The notes under the pieces: generated by a model
Told to the model about the DNA's origin: nothing
The model's database searches: none
What the model saw: only the letters and a program-made list of their open reading frames with translations
Shown: positions 33,951 to 42,686 of the stretch, one piece after another
Layout: every line of letters starts with the position of its first letter
Numbering within the stretch: position 1 is the stretch's first letter
Origin: Agrilactobacillus yilanensis
Lineage (GTDB): Bacteria; Bacillota; Bacilli; Lactobacillales; Lactobacillaceae
Assembly (NCBI RefSeq): GCF_003946725.1
Contig: NZ_RHOY01000002.1
Coordinates: 186,001-250,000, forward strand
Reading direction: 5' to 3'
Length of the DNA stretch: 64,000 nucleotides
Program-made: the position numbers and the translations under genes

Positions 33951-35372
33951 ATGGCATTGAAACAACTAGACAATTCTTTCCGGAAACTTCCTAAGTATCC
34001 TACAAAAGTAATTCAATTTGGTGAAGGTAACTTTTTAAGAGCCTTTGTAGACTGGCAGATTCAACAAATGAATAAAAAAGATTTGTTTAAGGGCGGCGTG
34101 GCCGTTGTTCAGCCGATTGAAAATGGTATGACAAAAATGTTGGACGAACAAGACGATTTATATACCGTTTTACTAGAAGGTAAATTAAATGGTGAAAAAG
34201 TCCAAGACCATGAAATCGTTGAAGATATCAACGAAACGATTCGGCCTTATGAAGACTATCAAGCTTATTTAGACCTTGCTAAAAATGACGATATTGAATT
34301 TATTTTCTCTAATACCACAGAAGCTGGGATTGCTTTTGATGAAAACGATAAACTAACGGACAAACCTCAAAATTCTTATCCTGGTAAATTGACCGCTTTA
34401 TTATATGAACGGTTTAAATTAGGTAAAAAAGGTTTCCAAATTATTCCTTGTGAATTAATCAATCATAACGGGAATACTTTAAAAGAAATCGTTTTGAAAT
34501 ATGCAAAACTTTGGGACTTAGGCGCTGACTTTGAAGCTTGGGTTAATAATGAAAATGATTTTTACGCTACTTTAGTTGACCGGATTGTACCTGGGTATCC
34601 TAAGGATCGGGCAGCTGATTTAGAAAAAGAATGGCAATATCATGACAATTTGATTGTTAAAGCAGAACCATTCTTGATTTTTGTCATCGAAGGCGACAAG
34701 AAATTAGAAAAATTATTGCCATTGAAAGCAGCTGGCTTAAATGTTGTTGTCACAGACGATATGCAACCTTACCGTAACCGGAAAGTTTCATTGTTAAATG
34801 GACCACATACAACAATGAGTCCAATCGCACGCTTAGCTGGCATTGAAACTGTTGGGGAAGTTATGTCTGACACTGATTTTTATAAATTCGTTAATGATGA
34901 AATGTATCAAGAAATCATCCCAACGGTTGCTTTACCAAAAGATGAATTAACCGCTTATGCAGAAGGTGTTAAGGAAAGATTTGAAAATCCTTATGTCCGT
35001 CATGAATTAAGCTCAATTGCATTAAATAGTATTTCTAAGTTCAAAGCTCGTTTGTTACCAACTTTCAAACGTTATGTTGCTGCAGAAGGCAAATTACCAA
35101 AACGGATCACTTTAGCATTAGCTTCTTACTTGAAGATTTATGCTGGTGAAGCAGACTTCAAACCACAAGATACACCAGAAACGCTTGCTGCTTTTGAAAA
35201 ATTAGTCAAAGCTGATGACTATGTTGAAGCTGCTTTAGGCGCAACTGAACTTTGGGGCGAAGATTTAAATCAATTTGACGGCTTAAAAGCGTTGATTCTT
35301 GAAGATTTAGAATTAATCAATCAACAAGGCGCACGTAAAGCAGTTCAATTGATTAACCAAGAAGGGAAATAA
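33951..35372 (+). CDS. uxaB: Tagaturonate reductase (altronate oxidoreductase)
   Basis: A 473-residue member of the polyol-specific long-chain dehydrogenases. It reduces tagaturonate to altronate with NADH. The signature VIQFGEGNFLRAFVDWQIQQMN near residue 20 binds the nucleotide, and VTDDMQPYRNRKVSLLNGPHTTMSPIARLAG holds the catalytic lysine region. The ATG at 33,951 follows TTGGAGG; a longer frame from 33,885 has no ribosome site. It is three bases from uxaA. Context with uxaA favours UxaB over the mannonate branch (UxuB). Confidence 0.93.
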   Translation: MALKQLDNSFRKLPKYPTKVIQFGEGNFLRAFVDWQIQQMNKKDLFKGGVAVVQPIENGMTKMLDEQDDLYTVLLEGKLNGEKVQDHEIVEDINETIRPYEDYQAYLDLAKNDDIEFIFSNTTEAGIAFDENDKLTDKPQNSYPGKLTALLYERFKLGKKGFQIIPCELINHNGNTLKEIVLKYAKLWDLGADFEAWVNNENDFYATLVDRIVPGYPKDRAADLEKEWQYHDNLIVKAEPFLIFVIEGDKKLEKLLPLKAAGLNVVVTDDMQPYRNRKVSLLNGPHTTMSPIARLAGIETVGEVMSDTDFYKFVNDEMYQEIIPTVALPKDELTAYAEGVKERFENPYVRHELSSIALNSISKFKARLLPTFKRYVAAEGKLPKRITLALASYLKIYAGEADFKPQDTPETLAAFEKLVKADDYVEAALGATELWGEDLNQFDGLKALILEDLELINQQGARKAVQLINQEGK

Positions 35373-35375
35373 TTT

Positions 35376-36875
35376 ATGAACCAATATATCATTTTAAATC
35401 CAAAGGACAAAGTAGGGGTTGCTTTACAAGACATCCCTGAAGGGACAAAATTGTCTACGGATAAGGGTGACGTTGTTTTAAAAGAAACCATTAAGCGTGG
35501 ACATAAGTTTGCTTTGCAGGCAATCGCTGAAAATGAAGACATTGTTAAATATGGCTTTCCAATTGGCCATGCCACAGAAGCTATTGCCCAAGGCGCTTGG
35601 GTTCATACCCACAATACGAAGACAAATTTGTCTGGGGAATTAAATTATGATTATCAACCAATTGAAATTCATAACGACATCCCTAAAGATGACCGAACTT
35701 TCATGGGCTATAAACGGGCGAATGGCAAAGTAGGGATTCGTAATGATTTGTACATTGTGCCAACTGTAGGCTGTATCAATCCGTTATTAGATGTTTTTGT
35801 AGCACAATTTAAGGCATTACATCCAGATAATGGGAATTTTGACAATGTTATTGTTTTAAAACACCCCTATGGCTGTTCTCAATTAGGAGACGACTTTGAA
35901 CAGACACGTAAAATCTTAGTAGATGCCGCATTACAACCTAACGCTGGTGGTGTTTTAGTCTTTGGCTTAGGCTGTGAAAACAATCAAATGGATGGCATGA
36001 TTGAAGAAATCGAAAAAGTCGGCGGACCAATTGATGATAGCCGAATGAAATTCTTGATTTCTCAAGAAGTCGACGACGAATTAGGCACAGCGTTAGATAT
36101 GTTAGAAGATCTAAATACCACTGCTGGCAATGATGTTCGGACACCACAACCTTTAAGTGAACTAAAAATTGGTCTAAAATGTGGCGGTTCCGATGGTTTA
36201 TCCGGTGTTACAGCGAACCCATTATTAGGTCGGTTATCTGATTTTGTGACAGCTCAAGGTGGTTCTACAGTTTTGAGCGAAGTGCCTGAAATGTTTGGGG
36301 CTGAAAAGATTTTGATGTCTCGGGCTAAGGATGAAGCAACTTTTGATAAGATTGTGGACTTAATTAATAATTTCAAAGCTTATTTTGAAAGCTTCCATCA
36401 GCCAATTTATGAAAATCCTTCTCCTGGTAATAAAGAAGGGGGCATTACAACCCTTGAAGATAAATCTTTAGGCTGTACGCAAAAGTCTGGGACTTCTTCT
36501 GTAAATGATGTTTTACAGTATGGTGAAAAAATCAAATCTGCCGGTTTATCTTTGTTGCAATCTCCAGGTAATGATTTAGTATCCTCTTCTGCAGAAGCTT
36601 CCGCAGACTGCCAAATGGTCTTATTTACCACTGGTCGTGGGACACCATTTGCCACTTATGTACCAACCGTTAAAGTATCTTCTAATTCGTATATTGCAGA
36701 TAAAAAACCACGTTGGATTGATTTTGATGCTGGTAAATTGATGCATAGTACAATGGATGAAGTGGCCGCAGAATTTGTCCAATATATTATTGACGTTGCC
36801 AGCGGTGAAAAAACGAATAATGAAAAGTATGGCATTCATGGCATCGCTATTTTCAAAAACGGTGTTACTGAATAG
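35376..36875 (+). CDS. uxaA: Altronate dehydratase
   Basis: A 499-residue UxaA, which dehydrates D-altronate to 2-keto-3-deoxygluconate. It has the N-terminal SAF domain (residues 1-100) and the UxaA core with GYKRANGKVGIRNDLYIVPTVGCINP, KHPYGCSQLGDD, FGLGCENNQ and KCGGSDGLSGVTANPLLG. The cysteines in these motifs belong to the iron-binding dehydratase site. It is coupled to uxaB and ends in a strong terminator. KDG kinase and aldolase are not in the window. Confidence 0.97.
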   Translation: MNQYIILNPKDKVGVALQDIPEGTKLSTDKGDVVLKETIKRGHKFALQAIAENEDIVKYGFPIGHATEAIAQGAWVHTHNTKTNLSGELNYDYQPIEIHNDIPKDDRTFMGYKRANGKVGIRNDLYIVPTVGCINPLLDVFVAQFKALHPDNGNFDNVIVLKHPYGCSQLGDDFEQTRKILVDAALQPNAGGVLVFGLGCENNQMDGMIEEIEKVGGPIDDSRMKFLISQEVDDELGTALDMLEDLNTTAGNDVRTPQPLSELKIGLKCGGSDGLSGVTANPLLGRLSDFVTAQGGSTVLSEVPEMFGAEKILMSRAKDEATFDKIVDLINNFKAYFESFHQPIYENPSPGNKEGGITTLEDKSLGCTQKSGTSSVNDVLQYGEKIKSAGLSLLQSPGNDLVSSSAEASADCQMVLFTTGRGTPFATYVPTVKVSSNSYIADKKPRWIDFDAGKLMHSTMDEVAAEFVQYIIDVASGEKTNNEKYGIHGIAIFKNGVTE

Positions 36876-36888
36876 TTAAATTCTAAAA

Positions 36889-36938
36889 TAAAAAGGGCGC
36901 TAAACTGCGGATACTCACAGTTTTAGCGCCCTTTTTTT
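36889..36938 (+). terminator. Terminator of uxaB-uxaA
   Basis: AAAGGGCGCTAAAACTG-like arm pairs with CAGTTTTAGCGCCCTTT, followed by seven T. Confidence 0.9.
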
Positions 36939-36954
36939 GTAAAAGGAAGGTTTT

Positions 36955-38190
36955 ATGATGACAGCAGTTACAGCGGGAGAACCCTTGAATATTTTGCATA
37001 CCATTGATTTGAACAAATTATATCCCATCGTCCGGTGCCAGTTGACCTTGGATCAGGCGTTAGATTTGCCCAAGTTATATCAAGCTTTAAAAACCATCGG
37101 GCAAGTTATTCCCGAAATTTATGCCGGCTATGATTTAGAAAATAATCAATGGCTTATTCCGGATACCCGGCCTCAGCGGTTGGTTCAGCAAGTCGCTTCA
37201 GAAGTTAATATAGATGCGTTAACGTTAGACTTAGAAACTGGCCCGCAGTTACATGTTTATTTACAAGATACAAAGACAGGGCACCAAGTGACATTTGTCA
37301 TGAGTCATATTTTAACCGATGGTGCTGGCTTTAAACAGTTCTTATATCTTTTAGCAGCGATTTATAATCAAGGATCAACTGCAATTCAAGGTTTGAAAAA
37401 TCATATGGATGTGACGGGATTAGAAACGCTAGTCCAGCAGCAAAAAGTTGGTACTTTAAAGCCAACCGATCATCCTAGTGCACCGCTTTATTTGCCAACC
37501 TTGAACTCACAGGCAACGACGCGGCAATACTATGTTAACGATTGTCACTTGTCTAAGACCGATTCTCAAAAATTAAAGACATGGGCTAAAGTGCAAGGGG
37601 TGACGTTAAATGACATCTTTATGGCAGTTTTTGGTCAACTGATGCAAAGCTATGCAGCGGTTCCGGAAATCACGTTAGCTTGTCCGACAGATACCCGGCA
37701 GTATTTACCGGAAAAAGAACGGCAGCAATTACGGATTCAAAATGCAACGGCCCGATATAATACAGCTGTGACAAATGATTTCACACAGCCGTTAACGGCA
37801 ACGATTCAAGCGTTTCATCAGCAGATGACGATGTTAAAACAAGATCAGCAGTTTTTACAGTCCATTCGGCAACTGCTGACATTAGCTAAAACACAGCCCA
37901 TCTCGGCTTTACGGGAAGTAGTTCAACAAAATTATTCGGTTCGACCCATTGCTTACACGAATTTTGGGATTATTGATGCCAGTCGTTTGAACTTTACCGG
38001 GTGCACAATCAAACATTGTCTTTTAACCGGTTCTTTTAGAGAAGCACCCGCTTTTCAAGCAGCGTTTAGCAGTTTTAATCATGAGATTATAATTGGTTTT
38101 AATATGATCGGGACTACTGAAGAAATTAATTTTGGTAATGCACTGTTGCAGCAGTTAAAACAAAATCTGCAGCTGGTCACCACACTTTAA
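36955..38190 (+). CDS. Condensation-domain-like acyltransferase, substrate unknown
   Basis: A 411-residue protein with SHILTDGAGFKQFL near residue 118, the HxxxDG motif of the CoA-dependent acyltransferase superfamily (condensation domains, alcohol acetyltransferases, PapA-like). The second half has the strand TLACPTDTRQYLPEKER, resembling the later core of the same fold. It stands alone, without any NRPS, PKS or carrier-protein gene nearby, so it is probably a free-standing acyltransferase acting on a small alcohol, amine or glycolipid. AAGGAAGG precedes the ATG. Function not known. Confidence 0.65.
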   Translation: MMTAVTAGEPLNILHTIDLNKLYPIVRCQLTLDQALDLPKLYQALKTIGQVIPEIYAGYDLENNQWLIPDTRPQRLVQQVASEVNIDALTLDLETGPQLHVYLQDTKTGHQVTFVMSHILTDGAGFKQFLYLLAAIYNQGSTAIQGLKNHMDVTGLETLVQQQKVGTLKPTDHPSAPLYLPTLNSQATTRQYYVNDCHLSKTDSQKLKTWAKVQGVTLNDIFMAVFGQLMQSYAAVPEITLACPTDTRQYLPEKERQQLRIQNATARYNTAVTNDFTQPLTATIQAFHQQMTMLKQDQQFLQSIRQLLTLAKTQPISALREVVQQNYSVRPIAYTNFGIIDASRLNFTGCTIKHCLLTGSFREAPAFQAAFSSFNHEIIIGFNMIGTTEEINFGNALLQQLKQNLQLVTTL

Positions 38191-38201
38191 TTTTTATAAA
38201 T

Positions 38202-38247
38202 AAAACAGCCTTATCTTTGATTTTTAGAAGATAGGGCTGTTTTTTTG
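38202..38247. terminator. Terminator between the acyltransferase-like and GDPD genes
   Basis: ACAGCCTTATCTT pairs with AAGATAGGGCTGT (one G-T), followed by seven T on the plus strand. Confidence 0.85.
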
Positions 38248-38267
38248 AATGTGACCAAGTATGTACT

Positions 38268-38966
38268 TTAAGCCATCACGGGATGATGGTGGGCTTTAAT
38301 TGCCTGAGCTAATTCAAAATTATCAGTGATAATGCCAGAAACTTTTAAATCAAGAAGAGTTTGAATTTGATTGGCATCATTTACTGTCCAAATACGTTGA
38401 GGAATGTGTTTTGGGGACTGGGCATAACTGAAATGAAATCCAGAAAGATGTTCCCGCTGCATCAATTGTTCTGGATCAACGATGGTTTGATCAGTAAGCA
38501 AGCAATAATTTTGTTTTGTATCCAAACGATACGCATTTTGTAATGATTTTAAGTTAAATGAAGAGTAAATTACCGGATAAGTTAAGCGATAATCGTGAAC
38601 CATTTCTAAAACAATCTGTTCAATATTGGGATAGGTCACAAAATTTGTTTTAAACTCTAAGTTTAAGTGAACCGGATAACGTTTAGCTAATTCTAATAGG
38701 CCGTTTAAAGTAGGGATTGGTTCGCCATTCTTTAAATGAAAACGACGGAGCTGATTAAAAGTCATCTCCTTGATAAAACCATGACCATCACTGACGCGGT
38801 CAATCGTCTCGTCATGGATGATGACAGGAATTTGATCTTTTGTTAGGTGGACGTCAAATTCTAAACCATCAATTTGATGCGTTAAAGCATATTCAAAACC
38901 AGATAAAGAATTCTCTGGAAACTTTTCAGGAAAACCACGGTGACCAAAAATTAACGTTTGATTCAT
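38268..38966 (-). CDS. Glycerophosphodiester phosphodiesterase
   Basis: A 232-residue cytoplasmic GDPD, which releases glycerol 3-phosphate from glycerophosphodiesters such as deacylated phospholipid or teichoic-acid fragments. The catalytic motif HRGFPEKFPENSLSGFEYAL is at residues 9-28, the metal-binding GLEFDVHLTKD at about 36-46, and HLNLEFK follows. No signal peptide or membrane segment is present. AAAGGAG precedes the ATG. Confidence 0.93.
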   Translation of the reverse strand: MNQTLIFGHRGFPEKFPENSLSGFEYALTHQIDGLEFDVHLTKDQIPVIIHDETIDRVSDGHGFIKEMTFNQLRRFHLKNGEPIPTLNGLLELAKRYPVHLNLEFKTNFVTYPNIEQIVLEMVHDYRLTYPVIYSSFNLKSLQNAYRLDTKQNYCLLTDQTIVDPEQLMQREHLSGFHFSYAQSPKHIPQRIWTVNDANQIQTLLDLKVSGIITDNFELAQAIKAHHHPVMA

Positions 38967-39160
38967 AATAGAGGACTCCTTTACAAGTTATTGACAAGAA
39001 TTTTATAAAATTAACAAAAAATTGAAGTATTTAGTAAGTTAGTTACAGAAAATATTATGCCGTTATAGTGTAAATTAGTAGCCTATAAGGTGTAAAACCC
39101 CTGTAAAATTATGTTCCTCACAGGACAGCTATAAAAATTAAGGACAGCAAATGAAATACA

Positions 39161-39197
39161 TTGACAATCTTTATACATCGCTTTACAATGTATAAAG
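39161..39197 (+). promoter_or_regulatory. padR promoter with overlapping operator
   Basis: TTGACA (39,161) and TACAAT (39,184) are 17 bases apart. A perfect inverted repeat CTTTATACAT-N9-ATGTATAAAG (39,169-39,197) overlaps the spacer, -10 and start. Its ATGTA/TACAT halves resemble PadR-family operators, so the gene downstream probably represses itself. Confidence 0.8.
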
Positions 39198-39215
39198 AAA
39201 GTCGAGGGTAATGCA

Positions 39216-39563
39216 ATGCAAGCAATCGATAAAGAATTACTAAGAGGGTATATTGATCCGATTATTTTGAGCCTTTTAGCCCGGGATGACAGCTATGGTT
39301 ATGATTTAACCAAGCAAGCCCATGACCAAACAGAAGGTTTTTTTGAACTGAAAGAAGGGACGCTATATGTGGCACTTAAACGTTTGGAAAAAGCGGGGTA
39401 CGTCACTAGTTATTGGCAGGAAGGTAGTGGGGCTGCCCGTCGCAAATATTATCATTTGACAGTATCGGGCAAAGCAGAACTAACTAAAAAACAGGCTGAG
39501 TGGCAGCTGATTAAAAAAATGATGGATAAATTTTATGGAGGCAATTATGACACTAACAACTGA
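39216..39563 (+). CDS. PadR-family transcriptional regulator
   Basis: A 115-residue PadR-type winged-helix repressor (DPIILSLLARDDSYGYDLTKQ, then LKEGTLYVALKRLEKAGYVTSYWQEG and the family's RRKYYHLT strand). It overlaps the next gene by 17 bases, the standard pairing of a PadR regulator with a membrane protein of unknown role. GAGGG lies before the ATG. Confidence 0.93.
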   Translation: MQAIDKELLRGYIDPIILSLLARDDSYGYDLTKQAHDQTEGFFELKEGTLYVALKRLEKAGYVTSYWQEGSGAARRKYYHLTVSGKAELTKKQAEWQLIKKMMDKFYGGNYDTNN

Positions 39564-40077
39564 AAATAAAAATGAATTGCGGACATTTGCTGTAAAACAG
39601 GCTGCTAAAGCTGACGGGGATACTGAAGCGCAAGTGGCAGCGATTACGCAAAAAATTGATGAAATTGATGAACTTACCGGTTATATGGAAGATCATATGC
39701 AAGCCTTATTAACTCGGGGATATACCGAAAATAAGGCTATTGCCCAAACAAAACAAGATTTTGCGATTGAAAGTGATCTTGTCCAAAAAGTCACGACAAA
39801 ACATCAACAAGATGAAGCATATAAAGCTTATTATGCCAAAAATTATACGACGGAAAAAGGGATTGCTACCCAAGAAGCGGTGGGATTATATTATGGTGCT
39901 GCGATTTTAATTATGGCTGTAATCGGCTTTATTCTGGGTTGCGCGGTAAATTATTGGTTAAAAACAACGCTGTTTGGGATGTTCTCGATTATTGGCGTTC
40001 CTCTAGGCGTTTTAATTGGTGTCGGTATTGGTTTATTACAACAAGCTAAAATTGTCCGCAAAAATCTACCACAGTAG
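39547..40077 (+). CDS. Membrane protein with permease-prefix (DUF1700-like) domain
   Basis: A 176-residue protein. A soluble helical N-terminal domain of about 110 residues (EIDELTGYMEDHMQALLTRGYTENKAIAQTKQDFA) is followed by two membrane segments. The N-terminal part resembles the permease prefix domain that accompanies PadR genes. The ATG at 39,547 has GGAGG 7 bases upstream, whereas the ATG at 39,535 overlaps that site. Its role with the PadR partner is likely in envelope stress or antimicrobial response, by analogy only. Confidence 0.75.
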   Translation: MTLTTENKNELRTFAVKQAAKADGDTEAQVAAITQKIDEIDELTGYMEDHMQALLTRGYTENKAIAQTKQDFAIESDLVQKVTTKHQQDEAYKAYYAKNYTTEKGIATQEAVGLYYGAAILIMAVIGFILGCAVNYWLKTTLFGMFSIIGVPLGVLIGVGIGLLQQAKIVRKNLPQ

Positions 40078-40154
40078 ACGTATTAAAAAGTTTATAGCCC
40101 TTCTCATTAACAATTAATCCAATGTTATAATAAGGGTTATAAGGGGATGATTGG

Positions 40155-41003
40155 ATGTCGATTTTGACAGAAACATTTACACTAGAAAATGGCGTTAAAA
40201 TACCTAAAGTCGGTTTTGGCACTTGGCAGATTCCAGAGGGCGCTGTGGCTTATCAAGCTGTGGTAAATGCCTTAAAGCTTGGGTATCGACACCTGGATAC
40301 CGCGCTAGCTTATGGCAATGAAGCCAGTGTTGGGCAAGCAGTACGTGATTCAGGGCTACCTCGGACGGATATTTTCGTAACCTCTAAATTACCGGCACAG
40401 TTTAAAACTTATCAAGAAACATTACAGGCTTTTGATCAGACTTTGGCCAATTTAGATATTGATTATTTAGATTTATATTTAGTTCATGCACCTTGGCCAT
40501 GGGATGAAATTGGCACCAATCATGACAAAGGAAACCGGGAAGTTTGGCGGGCAATGGAAGAGATCTATGCCAGCGGTCGCGTAAAGGCAATTGGTGTTTC
40601 TAATTTTAATGTGGTTGATTTGGAAAATGTGTTCAGTGATGCCAAAATCAAACCAATGGTCGATCAAATTCAATACTACGTTGGTTTTACGGAACCTAAA
40701 ATTACTAAGTTCGCCCAGGATCAAGGTATCTTGGTAGAAGCTTATTCACCATTGGCCACTGGAGACTTAGTGCATAATGCCAAAATTAAAGCGATCGCTG
40801 AGCGGTATCATGTTACTGTGGCACAATTGGCATTACGTTTTTGTCTTGAAAATAACGTACTGCCGCTACCTAAAGCAACGAGCTTAGATCATATTGAAGC
40901 AAACAGCCAACTTGATTTTACAATTAGTGCTGAAGACATGATGGTCTTAAATCAATTGCCGGATACAGCACCGGCGCATCAGCATAATCCAACACAAAGT
41001 TAA
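40155..41003 (+). CDS. Aldo/keto reductase
   Basis: A 282-residue NADPH-dependent reductase of the AKR5-like group. The catalytic tetrad is visible: Asp and Tyr in LDTALAYGNE, Lys in TSKLP, and His in LVHAPWP. The signature GVSNFNVVDLENV and the phosphate-binding PLPKATSLDHIEANS at the C-terminus are also present. Probable substrates are small aldehydes and keto compounds such as methylglyoxal or 2,5-diketogluconate. It is a single gene with its own terminator. Confidence 0.92.
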   Translation: MSILTETFTLENGVKIPKVGFGTWQIPEGAVAYQAVVNALKLGYRHLDTALAYGNEASVGQAVRDSGLPRTDIFVTSKLPAQFKTYQETLQAFDQTLANLDIDYLDLYLVHAPWPWDEIGTNHDKGNREVWRAMEEIYASGRVKAIGVSNFNVVDLENVFSDAKIKPMVDQIQYYVGFTEPKITKFAQDQGILVEAYSPLATGDLVHNAKIKAIAERYHVTVAQLALRFCLENNVLPLPKATSLDHIEANSQLDFTISAEDMMVLNQLPDTAPAHQHNPTQS

Positions 41004-41028
41004 TCAAAAATAATTAATAATAGGGTAT

Positions 41029-41067
41029 AAAAAAGACGAAAACCTGAATTTTGGGTTTTCGTCTTTT
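41029..41067. terminator. Bidirectional terminator between the aldo/keto reductase gene and hydG
   Basis: AAAAGACGAAAACC pairs with GGGTTTTCGTCTTTT, with A and T runs on both sides. Confidence 0.9.
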
Positions 41068-41115
41068 ACTACCCTTTGATCGTTGACTATCATTCGAGTA
41101 GTTATAAGGCCGTAA

Positions 41116-42534
41116 TTAGATTCTAAAATCTCGAGAACCGTTGGCGATGGCAACTAGATTTTTACCGACAACTTCACGGATGCGGTCATTTGGAATATCG
41201 TTGATCTGTTCGTCAATGAGGCGATTGCCGGCTTGAACCGTATCTGGGCTGGCGTAATCTTGTAGATATTCTTTAAGCGTCATGAGGGCGTTAGGATGAC
41301 AGCAGTTTTGAATTTGACCGCTCTTACATAGCGACATGAAGCGATCTCCGGTACGGCCGGCACGATAGCAAGCTGTACAAAAACTTGGAATATAGCCTAG
41401 ATCCATTAACCAATGAACAACTTCGTCCAAAGTCCGTTTGTCACTAGTATCAAATTGGTTAGATTCTAAGCTGTCTCGATCTGTACCGGCATAACCACCG
41501 ACACTTGTACAAGAAGCCCCACTGATTTGAGAAATCCCCAAGTCTAACACGTTACGCCGTGTCGCCATACTTTCTCTAGTTGACATGATCATCCCAGTGT
41601 AAGGCACGGCAATTCGAATACAAGCAACAATTTTTTCAAAAATTTCTTCACTGATCCCATTATCAAATGTTTCTGGATCAATATCATCAGCTGGCCGAAT
41701 GCGGGGCACACTGATAGTATGCGGGCCGACACCAAAAGCAGCTTCCAAATGTTCCGCATGCATTAATAGACCGGCGAATTCATAACGATACTTGTCTAAG
41801 CCAAACAAAACACCGATACCTACATCATCAATGCCACCGGTCATCGCCCGATCCATGGATTCCGTATGATAATCATAATCATGCTTTGGGCCCCAAGGAT
41901 GTAATTCCAAATAACTTTCTTTATGATAAGTTTCTTGGAATAAAATATACGTACCAATACCGGCGTCATGAAGTTTTTGATAGTTTTCAACCGTAGTTGC
42001 TGCAATGTTCACATTAACCCGCCGAATGGCACCGTTTTTATGCTTAATGCTATAGATTGTATGAATAGAATCCAAAACATAATCAATTGGGCAGTTAATC
42101 GGATCTTCACCGGTTTCCAAAGCTAATCGCTTATGGCCCATATCTTGTAGGGCAATGACTTCACGTTCGATTTCGGCTTGAGTCAATTTTTTCCGCGGGA
42201 TGTGTTTATTTTGACCATGGAATGGACAGTAAACACAACCATTAACGCAATAGTTGGAGAGATAAAGCGGTGCGAACATAACGATACGGCTGCCATAGTA
42301 GGCTTCCTTGATACCTTTTGCCAAACCGAGAATCGCTTCATTCCGATCTGGCAACGTACAGGCCAGCAGAACAGAAGCTTCACGATGGTCGAGGCCTTTA
42401 TGTAAGCGAGCTTTTTTCAGAATCTGATCAATTAAAGCCCCGTTTTCTTTGTTGGCTTCGGCATAGGCTAGTGTTTCTTGAATTTCGTCATCACTGATGA
42501 ATTCGGTTGCAACATGAGATTTTGGATTATACAT
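41116..42534 (-). CDS. hydG: HydG-type radical SAM tyrosine lyase ([FeFe]-hydrogenase maturase)
   Basis: A 472-residue radical SAM enzyme. The SAM cluster motif is C96-x3-C100-x2-C103 (NYCVNGCVYCPF). The C-terminus has FCTACYRAGRTGDRFMSLCKSGQIQNCCHPNA, the CX2CX22C motif of the second, auxiliary cluster. HydG cleaves tyrosine and builds the Fe(CO)2(CN) synthon for the H-cluster. ThiH, the thiamine enzyme, lacks that second cluster, so HydG is the better call. No hydA, hydE or hydF is present in the window, which leaves its purpose open. The ATG at 42,534 follows AAGGAAGG; the longer frame has no such site. It lies 152 bases after feoB on the same strand, with no clear terminator between. Confidence 0.9.
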   Translation of the reverse strand: MYNPKSHVATEFISDDEIQETLAYAEANKENGALIDQILKKARLHKGLDHREASVLLACTLPDRNEAILGLAKGIKEAYYGSRIVMFAPLYLSNYCVNGCVYCPFHGQNKHIPRKKLTQAEIEREVIALQDMGHKRLALETGEDPINCPIDYVLDSIHTIYSIKHKNGAIRRVNVNIAATTVENYQKLHDAGIGTYILFQETYHKESYLELHPWGPKHDYDYHTESMDRAMTGGIDDVGIGVLFGLDKYRYEFAGLLMHAEHLEAAFGVGPHTISVPRIRPADDIDPETFDNGISEEIFEKIVACIRIAVPYTGMIMSTRESMATRRNVLDLGISQISGASCTSVGGYAGTDRDSLESNQFDTSDKRTLDEVVHWLMDLGYIPSFCTACYRAGRTGDRFMSLCKSGQIQNCCHPNALMTLKEYLQDYASPDTVQAGNRLIDEQINDIPNDRIREVVGKNLVAIANGSRDFRI

Positions 42535-42686
42535 AGTTGTCCTTCCTTTCTTCGGGGTCAGAACCATCTTCCCCCACAGTACTGAAGTAATAGCCGGTTT
42601 TCTTTCAAGGCTTAGATTTTAAAAGAAAGCCGCGATGTATAATAAAGCAAACCAAAAGTGGCTTGTTCTACCCAGGATTAAAAAAA

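Noticed and set aside
41116-42534. ThiH (2-iminoacetate synthase of thiamine synthesis)
   Set aside because: The C-terminal CX2CX22C cluster motif is present and no thiS, thiG or thiF gene is nearby.
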